Part shown: one piece after another, positions 34,476-45,334 of the stretch
Numbering within the stretch: the stretch's first letter is position 1
Layout: every line of letters starts with the position of its first letter
Assembly: GCA_963995505.1 (NCBI GenBank)
Contig: OZ023192.1
Coordinates: 6,989,001 to 7,053,000 of the forward strand
Origin: Hypericum androsaemum
Lineage: Eukaryota; Streptophyta; Magnoliopsida; Malpighiales; Hypericaceae
Direction: 5' to 3'
Length of the DNA: 64,000 bases
The notes under the pieces: generated by a model
What the model was told of the DNA's origin: nothing
Databases searched by the model: none
The model's input: the letters and a program-made list of their open reading frames with translations, nothing else
Made by a program: the position numbers and the translations under genes

Positions 34476-35669
34476 GGATTAGGTACGGAATTAGGGATGG
34501 CAATGGGCAGGATTCGGGTAGGATCCATAGGACCCAGATCCTTACCCTCTTTTTAAATGGTGGACCCAGATCCTTAACCTTATCCTCTTAAAAAATAAGG
34601 ATTCGGGCATGATCTGGGTACTAAAAAACCGGGCAGGATCAGGACGACCCGCGGGTCCGTATTTTTTTTTAATATTTAATTTTTTAAAATTAAATTATCT
34701 TTTGATAGTTTTCAAATAACAATGGGACATTTTTATTCATTAAATAAATTAATACAAAGAAACCAACCAAGCAAATCCAAAAAAATTTGAAGTTGGGTAA
34801 GTTAAAATTGAGAATTTGGTTCGTGATTTTCGATGCTATCACTTGAGGCCTGGTATTATCTTCATTGAGACGAGGTGTGATAATGAGTTTATCCTGCATT
34901 CTGTGCTCTTTCATGCACAAAAGTGAATCTTTTGGACGGATGCTTCGATCATTCACAATCAATCGCTGCTCACTTTCTTGATTGCCTACAAGAATTTATA
35001 GGTCCCTCTTCTTCATCTCTTGAGGTTGAGGGAATGTTTTGGTCTTGGGTGGGATTGTAACTGATATAAATATCGGGCCCTTGTATCTTGTCTTTCTTTT
35101 TGCGCTTGCTCTGTTTTGAACTTTCATTTCAAGAAAGAATATTTACCTACCAAAAAATTTGAGAATTTGGTATTATGTCTAATAATTAATATACATATAT
35201 ATTATTTTAATATTAATTAAAAAAATTTGGGTAGGATCAGGGTAGGATCCTATAGATCCATATCTATGCCCTTATCCTTTTAAAATATCAGGATCCGGGC
35301 AGGATCAAGATCTAGATCCGGTCAAAGTTAACGGGTCTTGGACCCTTCGGGTCTGGATCAGGGTAGACCCTCAGGGTAAGAGTCTAATTGCCATCCCTAT
35401 ACGGAATGCTCCCATTCTGAACTGTTTGGAGTGAAGACACGCAGAGTTTTTTTTTGCAAAAATGATAAAATCTGAGAACTAAAATGAAAAAAGCCACGCA
35501 TGTCGGTATCGTAAACGGGACATGCCGTTGTCGCAAACACAAGTCGGAACAAAGGCCAGTATCACATAACAGCGCATGCCAGTATCGTAATCGGAAACGG
35601 GAAATGTTAGTGCAGTCCCTCTTTACTCCAAACCGTCTGGAATAATTTTTTTCACTTCGTGTCCAATCC
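34476..35669. mobile_element. Inverted-repeat DNA element (copy 1), carrying a nested hAT
   Basis: Ends GGATTAGGTACGGAATG (left) and CACTTCGTGTCCAATCC (right) are imperfect inverted repeats, extended inwards by CTGTTTGGAGT and ACTCCAAACCG. Inside are motifs around GGCATGTCCCGT/GATACTGG shared with 44680-45334. A hAT-type element at 34492-35399 splits its left end. No target duplication was resolved. I infer a MITE-like family. Confidence 0.5.
34492..35399. mobile_element. Non-autonomous hAT-type element (908 bp)
   Basis: It begins TAGGGATGGCAATGGGCAG and ends ATTGCCATCCCTA. Perfect 8-bp duplications TACGGAAT flank it (34484-34491 and 35400-35407), as expected for hAT transposition. Both ends carry repeated GGATCCGGGTAGGATC/GACCCAGATCC-like subterminal motifs. 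No transposase ORF. A second copy of the family is at 58072-58949. Confidence 0.88.
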
Positions 35670-36470
35670 ACTTCCAATGGTCACGCCCAAATTTGATGGT
35701 CAACTTACGATATCTCTATCTCATTTTAGAGCCCGGATTTGGTGGGGTAAGGTTTCTTCCTACCATGAGAGCGAAGGAATTTTGCATGGCAATTTTATAA
35801 ATAATATAATAATCAAAGATAATATTGAGGAATTAGATATTAAATAAACTAAGCTAAAAAATAGGGATCACTCACTTATGAAAAGAATAAAAAGAAAAAA
35901 TGATATCTAAAACATAAAAAGAAAATCCCTTTTTAAACATATCCATCTATAAAATAGGGATAAAGCATAATAGGAAAAAATGAAATTTGAAGCATACGAG
36001 AAAAATCTGTTTTTTAACATATCCAGCTATAAAATAGGGATTGCTCAATTACAGAAAGAGACAAAAAATAAAAAATAAAATTTCAATAGGGTTTGATAGT
36101 GGTACTTAATATAGACAAGAACCGTATACATTCAATGTGACATTCATACTCAATAAAATAATAATGGTATACATTAAATTGATAATGATAAATAACAAGA
36201 ATGATAATGGTCAGACGGCGATGCTCAATATAAATGATAATGGCATACATTCATTATGATATTGGTACTCAATATAAACAATAATAGTATACTTTGCTCT
36301 CATAATAATATATAACGAGAATGATAATGGCTTAACTTTGGTAATGAATGTAGATGAGAATGATATATATCCAATATGACGTTGATACTCAATAAAATAT
36401 ATAATGGTATACATTGCTACTGATAATGGTATACAACAAGAATAATAATGGTCTGAAAGTGATACTCAAC
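35670..36470. repeat. AT-rich region with degenerate tandem repeats
   Basis: About 36090-36470 consists of irregular repeats built on ATACTCAATAAAATA, ATAATGGTATACATT and AACAAGAATGATAATGG, with a longer repeat of roughly 115-160 bp. It recalls the ATATC-rich arrays near 40 kb in composition. 35850-36090 has three loose copies of ATCCAGCTATAAAATAGGGAT-like units. Confidence 0.45.
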
Positions 36471-36534
36471 AAACCAGAACAAAGAGAATAGACCCAAATC
36501 AAGAGAAACTCAACCTAATCCGAACTGAACAATT

Positions 36535-36801
36535 CTAACTCCTCCAGTTTCCATCGCAGGAACCACCGCCATTGTCATAACCCTCCCTGCGGCCGTTATC
36601 GTACACCACCGGATCTTGCGATTGCAAATCTCCCTTCACAAAATATTTCAACATTACCAGGAAATCAGAAAATGTGAAATTGACATCCGCGAAGCGACCA
36701 ATTAGGATAAATGGAGAAATCGCGACCTACCTCTTTCTCGATGAGCTTGGTGAATAAATCGCCACTTACACGAATCCTAAATACTTGAGCCTTTCTGCCT
36801 C
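36535..36801 (-). CDS. Candidate small spliced gene, partial, unrecognised
   Basis: Minus strand: acceptor TTATTGGCAG, exon 36801-36731 (GRKAQVFRIRVSGDLF..LIEKE), donor GTAGGT. Then a 97-bp intron and exon 36633-36535 (GDLQSQDPVVYDNGRREGY..GGGSCDGNWRS, TAG). The phases join perfectly. The codon content looks coding, with a glycine/aspartate-rich C-terminus. No convincing first exon with an ATG was found upstream (36802-36990 is pyrimidine-rich in the minus sense and could be a 5' leader). I do not recognise the family. It could be a small organelle-associated protein or a broken gene. Confidence 0.35.
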
Positions 36802-36989
36802 CTGCCAATAACCAAAACCACCAAATCAAATTTCTTCTCCGGAAACAAAAAATGAATCTCACAGGAAACAAAAGAAATTAAGAAAGTTTGAAAGCGGAGT
36901 CGGATTCGTGGAGACAGAGAAGAGAGAGGCTGAGTGGAGAGGGCGGGTAAACATGAGAATATTTTAGAAAATACTAATGTTATCCTCAC

Positions 36990-37869
36990 TAGTCATTACC
37001 ATCCAAAAAATGTCTTAATGATTATATTCACCGAATGTCATCTCCAAATTGAATCTCTACCAAAATTAAGTTGCTTTGTGTGGGCTGTCGTCTGGTTTAA
37101 GGGGCCACGGCGCCATCATCCACCTTGATTCGCTACGTCGATGCTCTTCGGATTGATTTGCTTTGTTCGTGTTATGTGGAGTGTTGGTCATCGGTACTAT
37201 TTCTCGGCAGCTGCTGGTGTTGGGGTGCTACTGTCGGTGTGTGGCGTTATGATGTGGTAATCAAGTCGAATTGCTGCGGCAATCCACTTAGGCTTGCGGA
37301 GATTATGTGTGGAGCTGCGGCAATCCATTGTGGATTTTTTTATTAGATTTTCCACAACTGAATTTTAAACGAGTTCAGCAGCTACAACTTACCCCTGCTA
37401 TTAACATGGAGAAAAGTAAACCTGGCCATTGTTAGAATCTGATTTGTGATTTGATTCGATTTGTCAAAAATTTATTTCGATTCAATCACAATTTGATTTG
37501 TCCAAAATTTGATTCGAATTCGTCATGAGACGAATTAAATACAGTTCATGATTTTTGTAATTCGTCGAATCGGTGAATTCAATTCAGATTCGATTTCAAT
37601 CGATTCGATTCGAATTTGTCCATATTATATGTAAAAAATTAAAAAATAAATAAACAGGGAGTGATTTTAAGGGAGAAACAGGGGGAGATTAGATTCAGTG
37701 GGGATGACTAAAATGATGTCCCCATGAAATGAACTAAATATCAGCCATCAGATTTGATCAAATAGCCTTTTTTATTCATCTGATGGTCAGAATCCAATGG
37801 AGGGCATTTTCGGGTTTTTGTTGAAGGACCCAAAGTTAGGGTTGCACGAGATTTTCCATTTTCCTCCTT
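36990..37869. other. Spacer with degenerate GATTCGAATT words
   Basis: 37100-37345 is GC-richer with no recognised product. 37440-37620 is a run of ATTTGATTCGAATT-like words shared with 18290-18385 and 43080-43165. No gene seen. Confidence 0.4.
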
Positions 37870-38070
37870 TCCTTTAGTGTTATTCTCAATAAAAAAAACC
37901 ATCTCTTCGCCTCTCCCTCTCTCTCGACCGACTCTCTCTGCCTCTCTGATCGAAGTCTCGATTTTGTCCCAAATCTCTTCTGGCGCCGTCGCTCCAAATC
38001 TCTTCTGGCGCCGTCGCTCCAAATCTCTTCTTGCCCCTCCCCGTCGTTCGCCCCAAACGAACAAGGTATT
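37870..38070 (+). promoter_or_regulatory. Pyrimidine-rich leader with a 24-bp tandem repeat
   Basis: CT-rich sequence followed by direct copies of a unit containing CTGGCGCCGTCGCTCC (near 37980 and 38005) and a partial third, then AACAAGGTATT, a possible exon end/donor at about 38064. It looks like a plant 5'UTR on the plus strand. The minus ORF 37741-38064 is its low-complexity shadow. Confidence 0.35.
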
Positions 38071-38454
38071 AATCGCTCCTATCTTCCCCTTTACGAGTAG
38101 TATGAATTAGGAATTAGGGTTTATGTGAGTTCTAACATAAACGTTTTCCCCAAGTTATTACTGGTAGCTGTGACAGTGGTCAACGTCGTCTTCGCACTTG
38201 CACTGCTTCCGGGCTTCGCATCCTCCCGTTACCGGCGCTCTTCCCACCATCTCCAATCAGGCATCTCCCTCTCTCTCTCTCTCCACCGGTCAAAGTTTGG
38301 GTCTTGTTCTCCTAATTCAATTAGTTTGCTTTTGCTTTGCTGGCTATCACGTTTGTTCATAATCTCAAGAGCAACATTTTGATATTTTTAATGATTGAGA
38401 TTGGTTGGCCTTTGACGTAAATTTGGTTTACATATTTCATTTTCATTGTTATGT

Positions 38455-38740
38455 GACTTTATTATAATTGGTATGCAAATGCACTCACTGGTATTCATTT
38501 TCTATGTTAGTTTGGTTGGTTGATGTTCTGCGATAATAATTCTTGTTCAATGCACTGAGATTGGTTGGCCTATGATGTAAATTTGGCACTGAGATTGGTT
38601 GGCCTATGACTTTATTATAATTGGTATGCAAATGCACTCACTGGTATTCATTTTCTATGTTAGTTTGGTTGGTTGATGTTCTGCGATAATAATTCTTGTT
38701 CAATGCACTGAGATTGGTTGGCCTATGATGTAAATTTGGT
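38455..38740. repeat. Recent tandem duplication (period 153 bp, about 133 bp identical)
   Basis: The segment starting GACTTTATTATAATTGG at 38455 recurs at 38608. As far as I can read, it is identical for about 130 bp, through GATTGGTTGGCCTATGATG. The short AGATTGGTTGGCC motif occurs a further time on each side. The identity implies a recent event. Confidence 0.85.
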
Positions 38741-38934
38741 ATACCGTATACATATTTTATTTTCATTGGTAAGTGACTTTATTGTAATTGATAGATATTA
38801 TGGTAATATAGTAATTACCTCCAATTGACGGACGGTTCTGATTGTAGTTTTCATTGTATTTACAAAGGCTTAAACCTAGCAAATACAATACAAAGGCTTA
38901 ACTCTGATTGTATTTTTTGTTTTGGTGGCAGATG

Positions 38935-39507
38935 GTTAACGAAAAGACATGCAGGCTGGTCTGTAAACCCAGCAAGTTAATCAAATTGAACGAGATGTTG
39001 CACCAACGAATATCTCTCAAATTTAGGAATGACAGAATAGCGTTTATCAACATGGCTGGATTTGCTTTCCTTCTCGAGCTGAAGACCTTGGATCCTTTAC
39101 CAGCCAGCATGATGAAAGTGTTCGATTTTTTCGGTGGTAGGCAGAAGTTTCTCGTACCGGAGGACCATTTCAGGAAAATGTACGGCCTCACATTTGGGAG
39201 TGAGGATATGAAATATGTGTCGAGTGCCATTGTTTTGGAGTGCCATTGTTGGAGTGAGGACCATATCAATTGTGGCAGGTTATCTGGAAATGAAAATGTA
39301 CGGCCACACATTTTTGGAGTGAGGATCATATCAATTGTGGTAGCTTATCTGGATCGAGTGCCATTGTTTAATTTTTTATTATTGGTTCGAGTGCCATTGT
39401 ATTGGTATGAAATGTGTCAGATTATTTTTAAAGCTGTTACATATTGGTTCGATTTTAACATTCGACATTTATTGTGGTATTTATTCGACTACACGCATAT
39501 TACATAG
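38935..39507 (+). CDS. Transposon-associated domain protein (Ulp1/PMD-type N-terminus), likely decayed
   Basis: After a GGTGGCAG acceptor at about 38931 the plus strand is open for about 190 codons. The first 90 residues look coding: KTCRLVCKPSKLIKLNEML, FINMAGFAFLLELKTLDPLP, FFGGRQKFLVPEDHFRKMYGL. This resembles the domain found before Ulp1 proteases and plant mobile domains in Mutator-like elements (..I..MGF..LL.....PS.L...LV..F......V....V...LGL). After residue 95 the sequence becomes repetitive (GVRIISIVVAYL, VRVPLYWYEMC) with a duplicated GTGAGGA(T/C)CATATCAATTGTGG. I read that as decay rather than a real C-terminus. Confidence 0.35.
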   Translation, partial: VNEKTCRLVCKPSKLIKLNEMLHQRISLKFRNDRIAFINMAGFAFLLELKTLDPLPASMMKVFDFFGGRQKFLVPEDHFRKMYGLTFGSEDMKYVSSAIVLECHCWSEDHINCGRLSGNENVRPHIFGVRIISIVVAYLDRVPLFNFLLLVRVPLYWYEMCQIIFKAVTYWFDFNIRHLLWYLFDYTHIT

Positions 39508-39599
39508 AATGTTATGATATTGCACATATCGACTGCAACATTATTTTTTGACTCTACTGATATATGTTCGCGTATCATCAGTATAATATACCACTGAGT

Positions 39600-40090
39600 A
39601 GCAGGATACCAGTATCATAGAAGGTGAAAACCAATATGTATGTAACAATAAACCAAAATCAGAGTATCAAAGTAGAAAGATACCAATATCATAAAAGAAG
39701 GAAACTAATATCAGAATAGAAGGTCACCAATATCACAGAAGAAGGAAACTAATATCGGAGTTGAAGAACCCTCAATATCAGATAAGAAGAAAATCAATAT
39801 CATAGAAGCAGGAAATCAATATTAGAGCAGAAAGATACCAATATCAGTTAAAAAGGTCACCAATATCCGATACATAGAAAATCAATATCACAGAAGAAAG
39901 GAAACCAATATGAGAGTTGATGGGCACCAATATCAGATAAGAAGGAAACCAATAACATAGAAGAAGGAAACCAATATCAGAGTGGAAGGATACCAATATC
40001 ATAAAAGAATAAAACTAATATCATAGAAGACGGAAACCAATATCATAAAGGAAGGATACCAATATCCGAGTACAAGGATACCATTATTCC
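39600..40090. repeat. 22-bp minisatellite array (about 21 units)
   Basis: Regular 22-nt units with consensus ACCAATATCATAGAAGAAGGAA. The CAATATC core is nearly invariant and the AGAAGGAA part drifts. Some neighbours alternate between CATAGAAGAAGG and CAGAGTAGAAGG, suggesting 44-bp higher-order units. There are no unique spacers, so this is not a CRISPR array. Confidence 0.8.
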
Positions 40091-40146
40091 CAAGTCATAA
40101 TTGATAAGAACATGCCAAGTTCATAATTTATAACAAAATGCCAAGT

Positions 40147-41433
40147 TCATCATTTGTCCAGTGGTTTATTCAAGTCGATGTCCAAACAATTTTGCTCCCG
40201 TATTGTATCCTGGTTCGCTCTATAGGTTGAATTTTTATTTTTCTTCTCGTACTTTGCCTTTACTTTTTGCCGTCCAATCTCATTTGTACTTCTCAATCTC
40301 TTATTTTTCTTCCTTTGACTATTGCGTGTCTTTATTGTTTTACCCACTTCTTTGGACGGGGCTTGGACGTCATCCGCTTCTTGTGCTTGTGGCATTGGTA
40401 TACCTTGATACATAAATGTTTTAATAGTAAGGAAGAAGATTCAAGGCTTTCATACAATCGGCACGTGTTTGTTTTCTCATAGGTATATTAAAAGTATCTT
40501 ACACAGTAGAATAATACCAATATCATAAAAGAAGGAAACCAATATCAGATAAGTCAGAAACCAATATCACAGAGGAAGTAAATCAATATCAGAGTTGAAG
40601 AACACCAATATCACAGAGGAAGTAAATCAATATCAGAGTTGAAGAACACCAATATCAAATAAGAAAGAAACTAATATCATAACAGCAGGAAACCAATATC
40701 AGAGTACAATGATACCAATATATAAAAAAAGTTCACCAATATCAAAAATCAAAGTTAAAACCAAAGTAATACAAAAAATAAAATTCAATAATATTATTTA
40801 CCTCGTGGTAGTTGATTACTATCGGAAATCACACAGTCTTGACTACGGATTTCATCACTTAAACACGTTGTTTCGAAGCCTGTGTTGACAATTTAACAAT
40901 GGTATGAACATGAACAGATGTTGGTATCTATGTATTGTATAAATGGTCTGCGTCTATTTCTATATTGGGACGCTAAAATTGCTTCATCGTCCCACACAAA
41001 AAACATAATAATTTGATTCATAAATTCAAGGATACGATGTACCTATAAACAATGGTATCAACCTGATATGATATTAGTAACCATACGATGTATTAGTGGT
41101 ATATGTTAGTTTAAATATTGATATCCTTAAATTTTATATGTTGCTGACCGGGAAAAACACAAAAATGCTGATGTTTAATTTCGAGTCTTACCATCTTCCA
41201 TGCAATCACTATATTGCCCTTCGTTATACTGATTTTCATCGGATGTATTCATAGTTGGTGTTACCAGAAAATCCACACCAATGGGAAGAATATGCAACTT
41301 GGATTCGAGTAAAAAAATAACAATGAAACTGAAACATGATATGAAAAGTATTACCTTCAATTAATCGTCAGGTATTTATTTCATCATCCACAATTTCTTC
41401 TTTGGTTTTCTGATTATCAATAACTTTAGCCAT
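40147..41433 (-). CDS. Candidate multi-exon gene, unrecognised (possibly pseudogene)
   Basis: Minus-strand pieces with splice-like borders: ATG 41433 (MAKVIDNQKTKEEIVDDEIN, then an in-frame TGA); about 41280-41191 (TMNTSDENQYNEGQYSDCMED before GTAAGA, shown by its motifs NTSDENQYNEG and SDCMED); 40884-40802 (FETTCLSDEIRSQDC..SNQLPR before GTAAAT); and a last exon 40399-40150 (GIPMPQAQEADDVQAPSKE, a lysine-rich stretch, DLNKPLDK, TGA). The last exon is rich in basic residues (KKNKRLRS, KVKAKYEKKNKN), suggesting nuclear localisation. A 22-bp minisatellite lies in its last intron. Function unknown. The TGA in the first piece and the weak second exon argue for a decayed gene or part of a transposon. 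Confidence 0.3.
40505..40750. repeat. Second 22-bp minisatellite block (about 11 units)
   Basis: Same 22-bp family as 39600-40090. It contains an exact 44-bp duplication at about 40563-40650 (units with CACAGAGGAAGTAA and CAGAGTTGAAGAAC, twice), showing expansion by two-unit steps. Confidence 0.8.
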
Positions 41434-41870
41434 GGATAGTGAAGGATTAGGGTTCTTGGCCTTCTTTTCTTGGCTGAATCGTTTACGGTTTTTTTTTGGG
41501 CCGCTGGGAATAATGAATTAGTGCTATTACGTGATTTTTGGGGTAATTGGTTGGTATATTTTTTCCTTTAAATTATTACCATAATTATTTTATTCTCAAA
41601 TTATAGTTTGACTTTGTTAATAGTAATTGTCCAATATTGTCCCTAACTATATTTTTATTACCTGAAATACTCTCTCACTCCTCTTTGATCCCCTTCAGTG
41701 GGGACGACCCTTGTCCCCACTGAATCTGGACTCGAAAGGGGGGAGGGAAATTGAAAATTGAAGCCCCGTGCCCGTCCCATTTTCTAGGAATTTGGGACTT
41801 GTCTCTCGTGCATGAATTCCGCTTGAAGCTGATAGCCATATCAGCGACGCAGAAATAGAGTGGGGCCATG
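41434..41870. other. Spacer with a short inverted repeat
   Basis: No gene. CTTCAGTGGGGAC and GTCCCCACTGAAT (41693-41725) form a short perfect hairpin. Confidence 0.4.
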
Positions 41871-42796
41871 TAGGGGTGAGCAAACGCCCCGGACTGGACC
41901 AAACTAGTCTGAACCTGGAAAAACCGGAACCGGAGTTGGAGGGAAAATGGGGACCAAACTGGACCGCTAACCACAACGGTTCTGACCCAGACCAGACCAT
42001 TATTTCCAGTTCAAACTTAAACTGAACCAGGAGACCCGAAAGTACCGTTTTTGAGCAAAGTCGAGCTCATAGCCCAAGGCCAATTTCAACGAGAAAACCT
42101 TTAACCCAAAGAAAACAACACACCAAACAAAGCACCGAACACTACTATTCCCACTTTTAGAAAGCCAATAAGTGGACTTCATAGTCTAAGACCAATTTCA
42201 ACGAGAACTCCCATTTGAACAAGTAGAACTAGTAGACAAAAAAAACAATATTAGTTCGAGTGGTAGTGAAACTTTAAACCAAATAACCAACAAACCAAAC
42301 AAGGATTTCAGTAATTAGGTGTCATTAATTTACCTAATTCCATCAAACCAGAAGAGAAAGCGAGGATCATCATTTCCTAAGAAAAAAAACCTAGACCAAA
42401 GCAAGTTGAGAGAGAGAGAGAGAGAGAGAGAGTGTGTACCACACTAAGGAGAGAAGAAGGCGTAGAGATTAGAGAATTTGTTGGGAATTTGGAATTTAGG
42501 GTTGAGAAATTGGGTTTTCTTAGAAAATGGGTGGGAGTTGTTTTGGGGGAGAGAGATTGTGAGAGTGAGGAATCGGAGTGAGTGTTTCGGGGGTGAGAGG
42601 AGAAACTTTCATATAGTTGGCAAATTTTCAGTTCGGTCTGAATCTTTCTAATTTTGTGCAAAAAAACTCGGACCCGAACGGGATTCTAGATTTCACATAT
42701 TTGTAGGACCGAACTGGATCATTTTTAAATTTGGTCCAATTTTTTGGATCTAGTTTGATACGGTTTGGCAATTTTCGGTTTGTTTGTTCACCCCTA
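41871..42796. mobile_element. hAT-like non-autonomous element (926 bp)
   Basis: It starts TAGGGGTGAGCAAACG and ends GTTTGTTCACCCCTA, good hAT-style termini. The flanking octamers GGGCCATG and AGACCATA agree at 5 of 8 positions, and all differences are G/A, compatible with an old, mutated target duplication. The interior has GGTCCAATTT/AACTGGACC-type subterminal repeats and a (GA)n run at 42411-42432. No transposase. Confidence 0.55.
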
Positions 42797-43807
42797 AGAC
42801 CATAGTAAGCACCTCACAATTGTTTGCCCTTTTATTTATTTTATTTTCAATTTTTTGTAACTTTAAATTTACTTTAAAACACTAAAAATATCACATCTCA
42901 TTTTTCAAGATTTTACTAACACTACATCAACGAACTATGGTTTGTCCGAATTTGAAACTTTTTCAAAACAATTACAAAAAATTTCAAAAAATTTGAAATT
43001 TTTTGAATTATTATGAAATTTTAAATTTTTAAAAATTAATTTAAATTTAAATTCGTAGATTTATAATTTGTGTCCGTTGAATATAGGTTAAATGTTTGAT
43101 AAATTCAAATTTGAATTAATTCGATTCAAATTTATTCGAATTCAAACCTTCGTTTATAGGAGGATCTAGGTTGGGACTTCTTAGTACGGTTTGTTGGTTG
43201 TTCGCGGTCAGGTTGTAGTCCTTCTGCAATCGGCCGTGTCCCATGGTATAAATTCTACCGTTTTAAAAAAATTTAAGTTTATTTGTGTTGTTTGTCTCAA
43301 ATTTGAACTATGATAAAATTTCATGTTAATTAGATTTTTTTGAAAAGTAAATTATTATACTATAATATTGCCAAGGTTTAAACTTTTCACCTCCTAGATA
43401 TTTACAAGGCCTTTTTTAGTCTATAAGCCCTTTAGACCTATAAATAAGATTTCGTTGGCTTTAGTTTATGCACGATGGGCGTAGTATTATATTTACGAGA
43501 TTTTTGTTGGAGGCGTAACCTAGCCTACGATATATCTATCATTATATTTTCACACACTACAATAGTCTCCGTTCTATGTAGGTCTTTTGAATAAATCGTC
43601 TCTTCTATCTCTCACTACGATTTTTATGCCAAAATACTTTCAAACTCCATAAAATATGAGAAAGGAACCGCTCTTTCACCGATTAAAATTTGGCTAAACA
43701 ACTGAAAGAAGGTATCTCAGTAGATATAGCAAATGATAAATTTATTCATGATTCAAAACATAAATTATTCCTGGTCCATTGCATTATGAACGTGACTTCT
43801 CCTTGTC
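42797..43807. other. Spacer downstream of the nsLTP-like gene
   Basis: AT-rich. 43080-43165 repeats the GAATTCGA-type words, and 43500-43690 is similar to 33700-33900 (duplicated segment). No gene seen. Confidence 0.4.
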
Positions 43808-44189
43808 CTAAGTAATCCTGCAGACATAAAAAAGAGAGAATTTAGCTAACGAAAAAAAGTTGTTAAAACGTTCAGAGTTTAATTGATTGTTGTTATTACT
43901 GGCTGCAATCAAGATCTTTCCCAAAAGAGGGAGCAGCATTCTTGATACAGTTGCAAACGAACTGCCTTTTCTGTGTGGTGGTTGCTAGTTGGCCTACTTG
44001 GGCAACGGACTGAAGACAAGCAGCCGGCGGGCTCTCGACGAAGTCCGCCAAATAGCCAAGGCAGGGCGACATTAAAGTTACGGCTAAAGGGCATGTGAGT
44101 TTTACAGCTCTTGTTCTTGTGCTCAATCCTAGCACTAAAATCAGGCGCAGAAGAGCACCAGTGAGTCTGTTCATGTTTCCCTTCTCCAT
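43808..44189 (-). CDS. nsLTP-like secreted protein with six cysteines
   Basis: ATG 44189. Exon 44189-43900, donor GTAATA, acceptor ATGTCTGCAG, exon 43817-43808; together 100 codons. The intron lies just before the last residues, as in classical nsLTP genes (..DCS(Q/K)|..). A signal peptide (about residues 1-28) precedes a lipid-transfer fold: LTCPLAVTLMSPCLGYLADF, PPAACLQ, FVCNCIKNAAPSFG, DLDCSQ. Compared with the eight-cysteine pattern C..C..CC..CXC..C..C, cysteine 3 is alanine and the segment holding cysteine 7 is missing, leaving C33, C43, C58, C79, C81 and C95. TATAAATA (44276-44269, minus) lies 80 nt upstream. nsLTPs bind lipids in the apoplast. Whether this shortened form does is unknown. 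Confidence 0.72.
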
Positions 44190-44268
44190 TTCTTGATGAG
44201 AGCAGTTGGTGTTTTTTGTTTAGGTTAAGTTTGTGAGTGTGTGAGTCAATTGGTATTGTTGTTGGTCT

Positions 44269-44276
44269 TATTTATA
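44269..44276 (-). promoter_or_regulatory. TATA box of the nsLTP-like gene
   Basis: TATAAATA on the minus strand, 80 nt upstream of the ATG. The flanking promoter (GACCAACAACAATACCAATT, minus) is conserved at the 34-kb pseudogene. Confidence 0.6.
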
Positions 44277-44679
44277 TTGTGAAGAATACTACCAAGGGGT
44301 CAACGCTATTTAAGGAGTACATTAATAGGCTGAGTAACCAAAGTTCCAACTGAGTAAGATATTTGGAAAGTGATCTCGAGATTTCTTGATTAAATTAGAA
44401 TAAATTTTTTACCAGTCGAACTAAATAGTTGTCGGAAGATAATACAATTATTTTACCTATAAAGTTGTATAGTAATTGGCTCATGGCGTATTAATGTGTT
44501 TTTACGTTTATTGGAACACTAGAAATGGCAATCAAAAGTCAATGAAATCTCACGAGGAGGGGATGATATGGTCCTCTAAACTAATTATATTTCTTAAATT
44601 ATCGCAGACATAGATGGTAACACCAAAATTTGGTAGTCAATTATCAACTTATTGGTAACGCCATCTCGTTTAAGATTTT

Positions 44680-45334
44680 GGATTGGGTATGGAGTGAAGG
44701 AAATGATTCTGAAACATAAAATTTAAGGCTTGTGGTTTCAACATTTTGTCACTTTTAGGCTCGGGAAGCTCCCCGAGCCAATTTCCACTCCGAGTGTCAA
44801 AATGACACCGTTTTGATGCTTACGCGGCGTGCCAACTTAGAAATTTTTTTTCCGTTGGCACTATGAGTTGTCTAGAATTTAAGGAAATGATTCTGAAAGG
44901 TTTGGAGTAAAAGGAACCGCACTGGCATGCCCAGTTATGTGATACCGGCATGCCCTTTATGTGATACTGGCATGCCCCGTTATGTCATACTTATCAGTGT
45001 ATTTTTCCGTGTTTGCGATATTGGCATGTCTCGTTGACGATACTGACCCACATGGCTTTTTTCATTTTGGTCCCATGGTTTCATATTTTTTGCAAAAAAG
45101 CCATGGCATGCCTAGTTATGTGATACTGGCATGCCCTTTATGCGATACTGACATGTCCCGTTGTGTCATACTGGCCAGTGTATTTTTCGTGTTTGCGATA
45201 CTGGCATGTCCCGTTGACGATACTGGCCTACATGGCTTTTTTCATTTCGGTCCCCCTAGTTTCATATTTTTTCAAAAATATCCCCGCGTGTCTTTACTCC
45301 AAACCGTTCGGAATGGGGGCATTCCGTATCCAAT
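44680..45334. mobile_element. Inverted-repeat DNA element (copy 2) with internal 182-bp tandem repeat
   Basis: Ends GGATTGGGTATGGAGTG and CATTCCGTATCCAATC, an inverted pair related to the ends of 34476-35669. Inside, two units of about 182 bp (44921-45102 and 45103-45284) share GATACTGGCATGCCC motifs, spaced about 26 nt, and a TACATGGCTTTTTTCATTT segment. No protein. Confidence 0.5.

Noticed and set aside
37741..38064. 107-codon minus ORF with Arg/Glu-rich repeats
   Set aside because: Antisense to a CT-rich leader with a 24-bp tandem repeat; low complexity, no family resemblance.
39600..40750. Regular short repeats that might suggest a CRISPR-like array
   Set aside because: The units are contiguous 22-mers without unique spacers, and the sequence is plant nuclear DNA.
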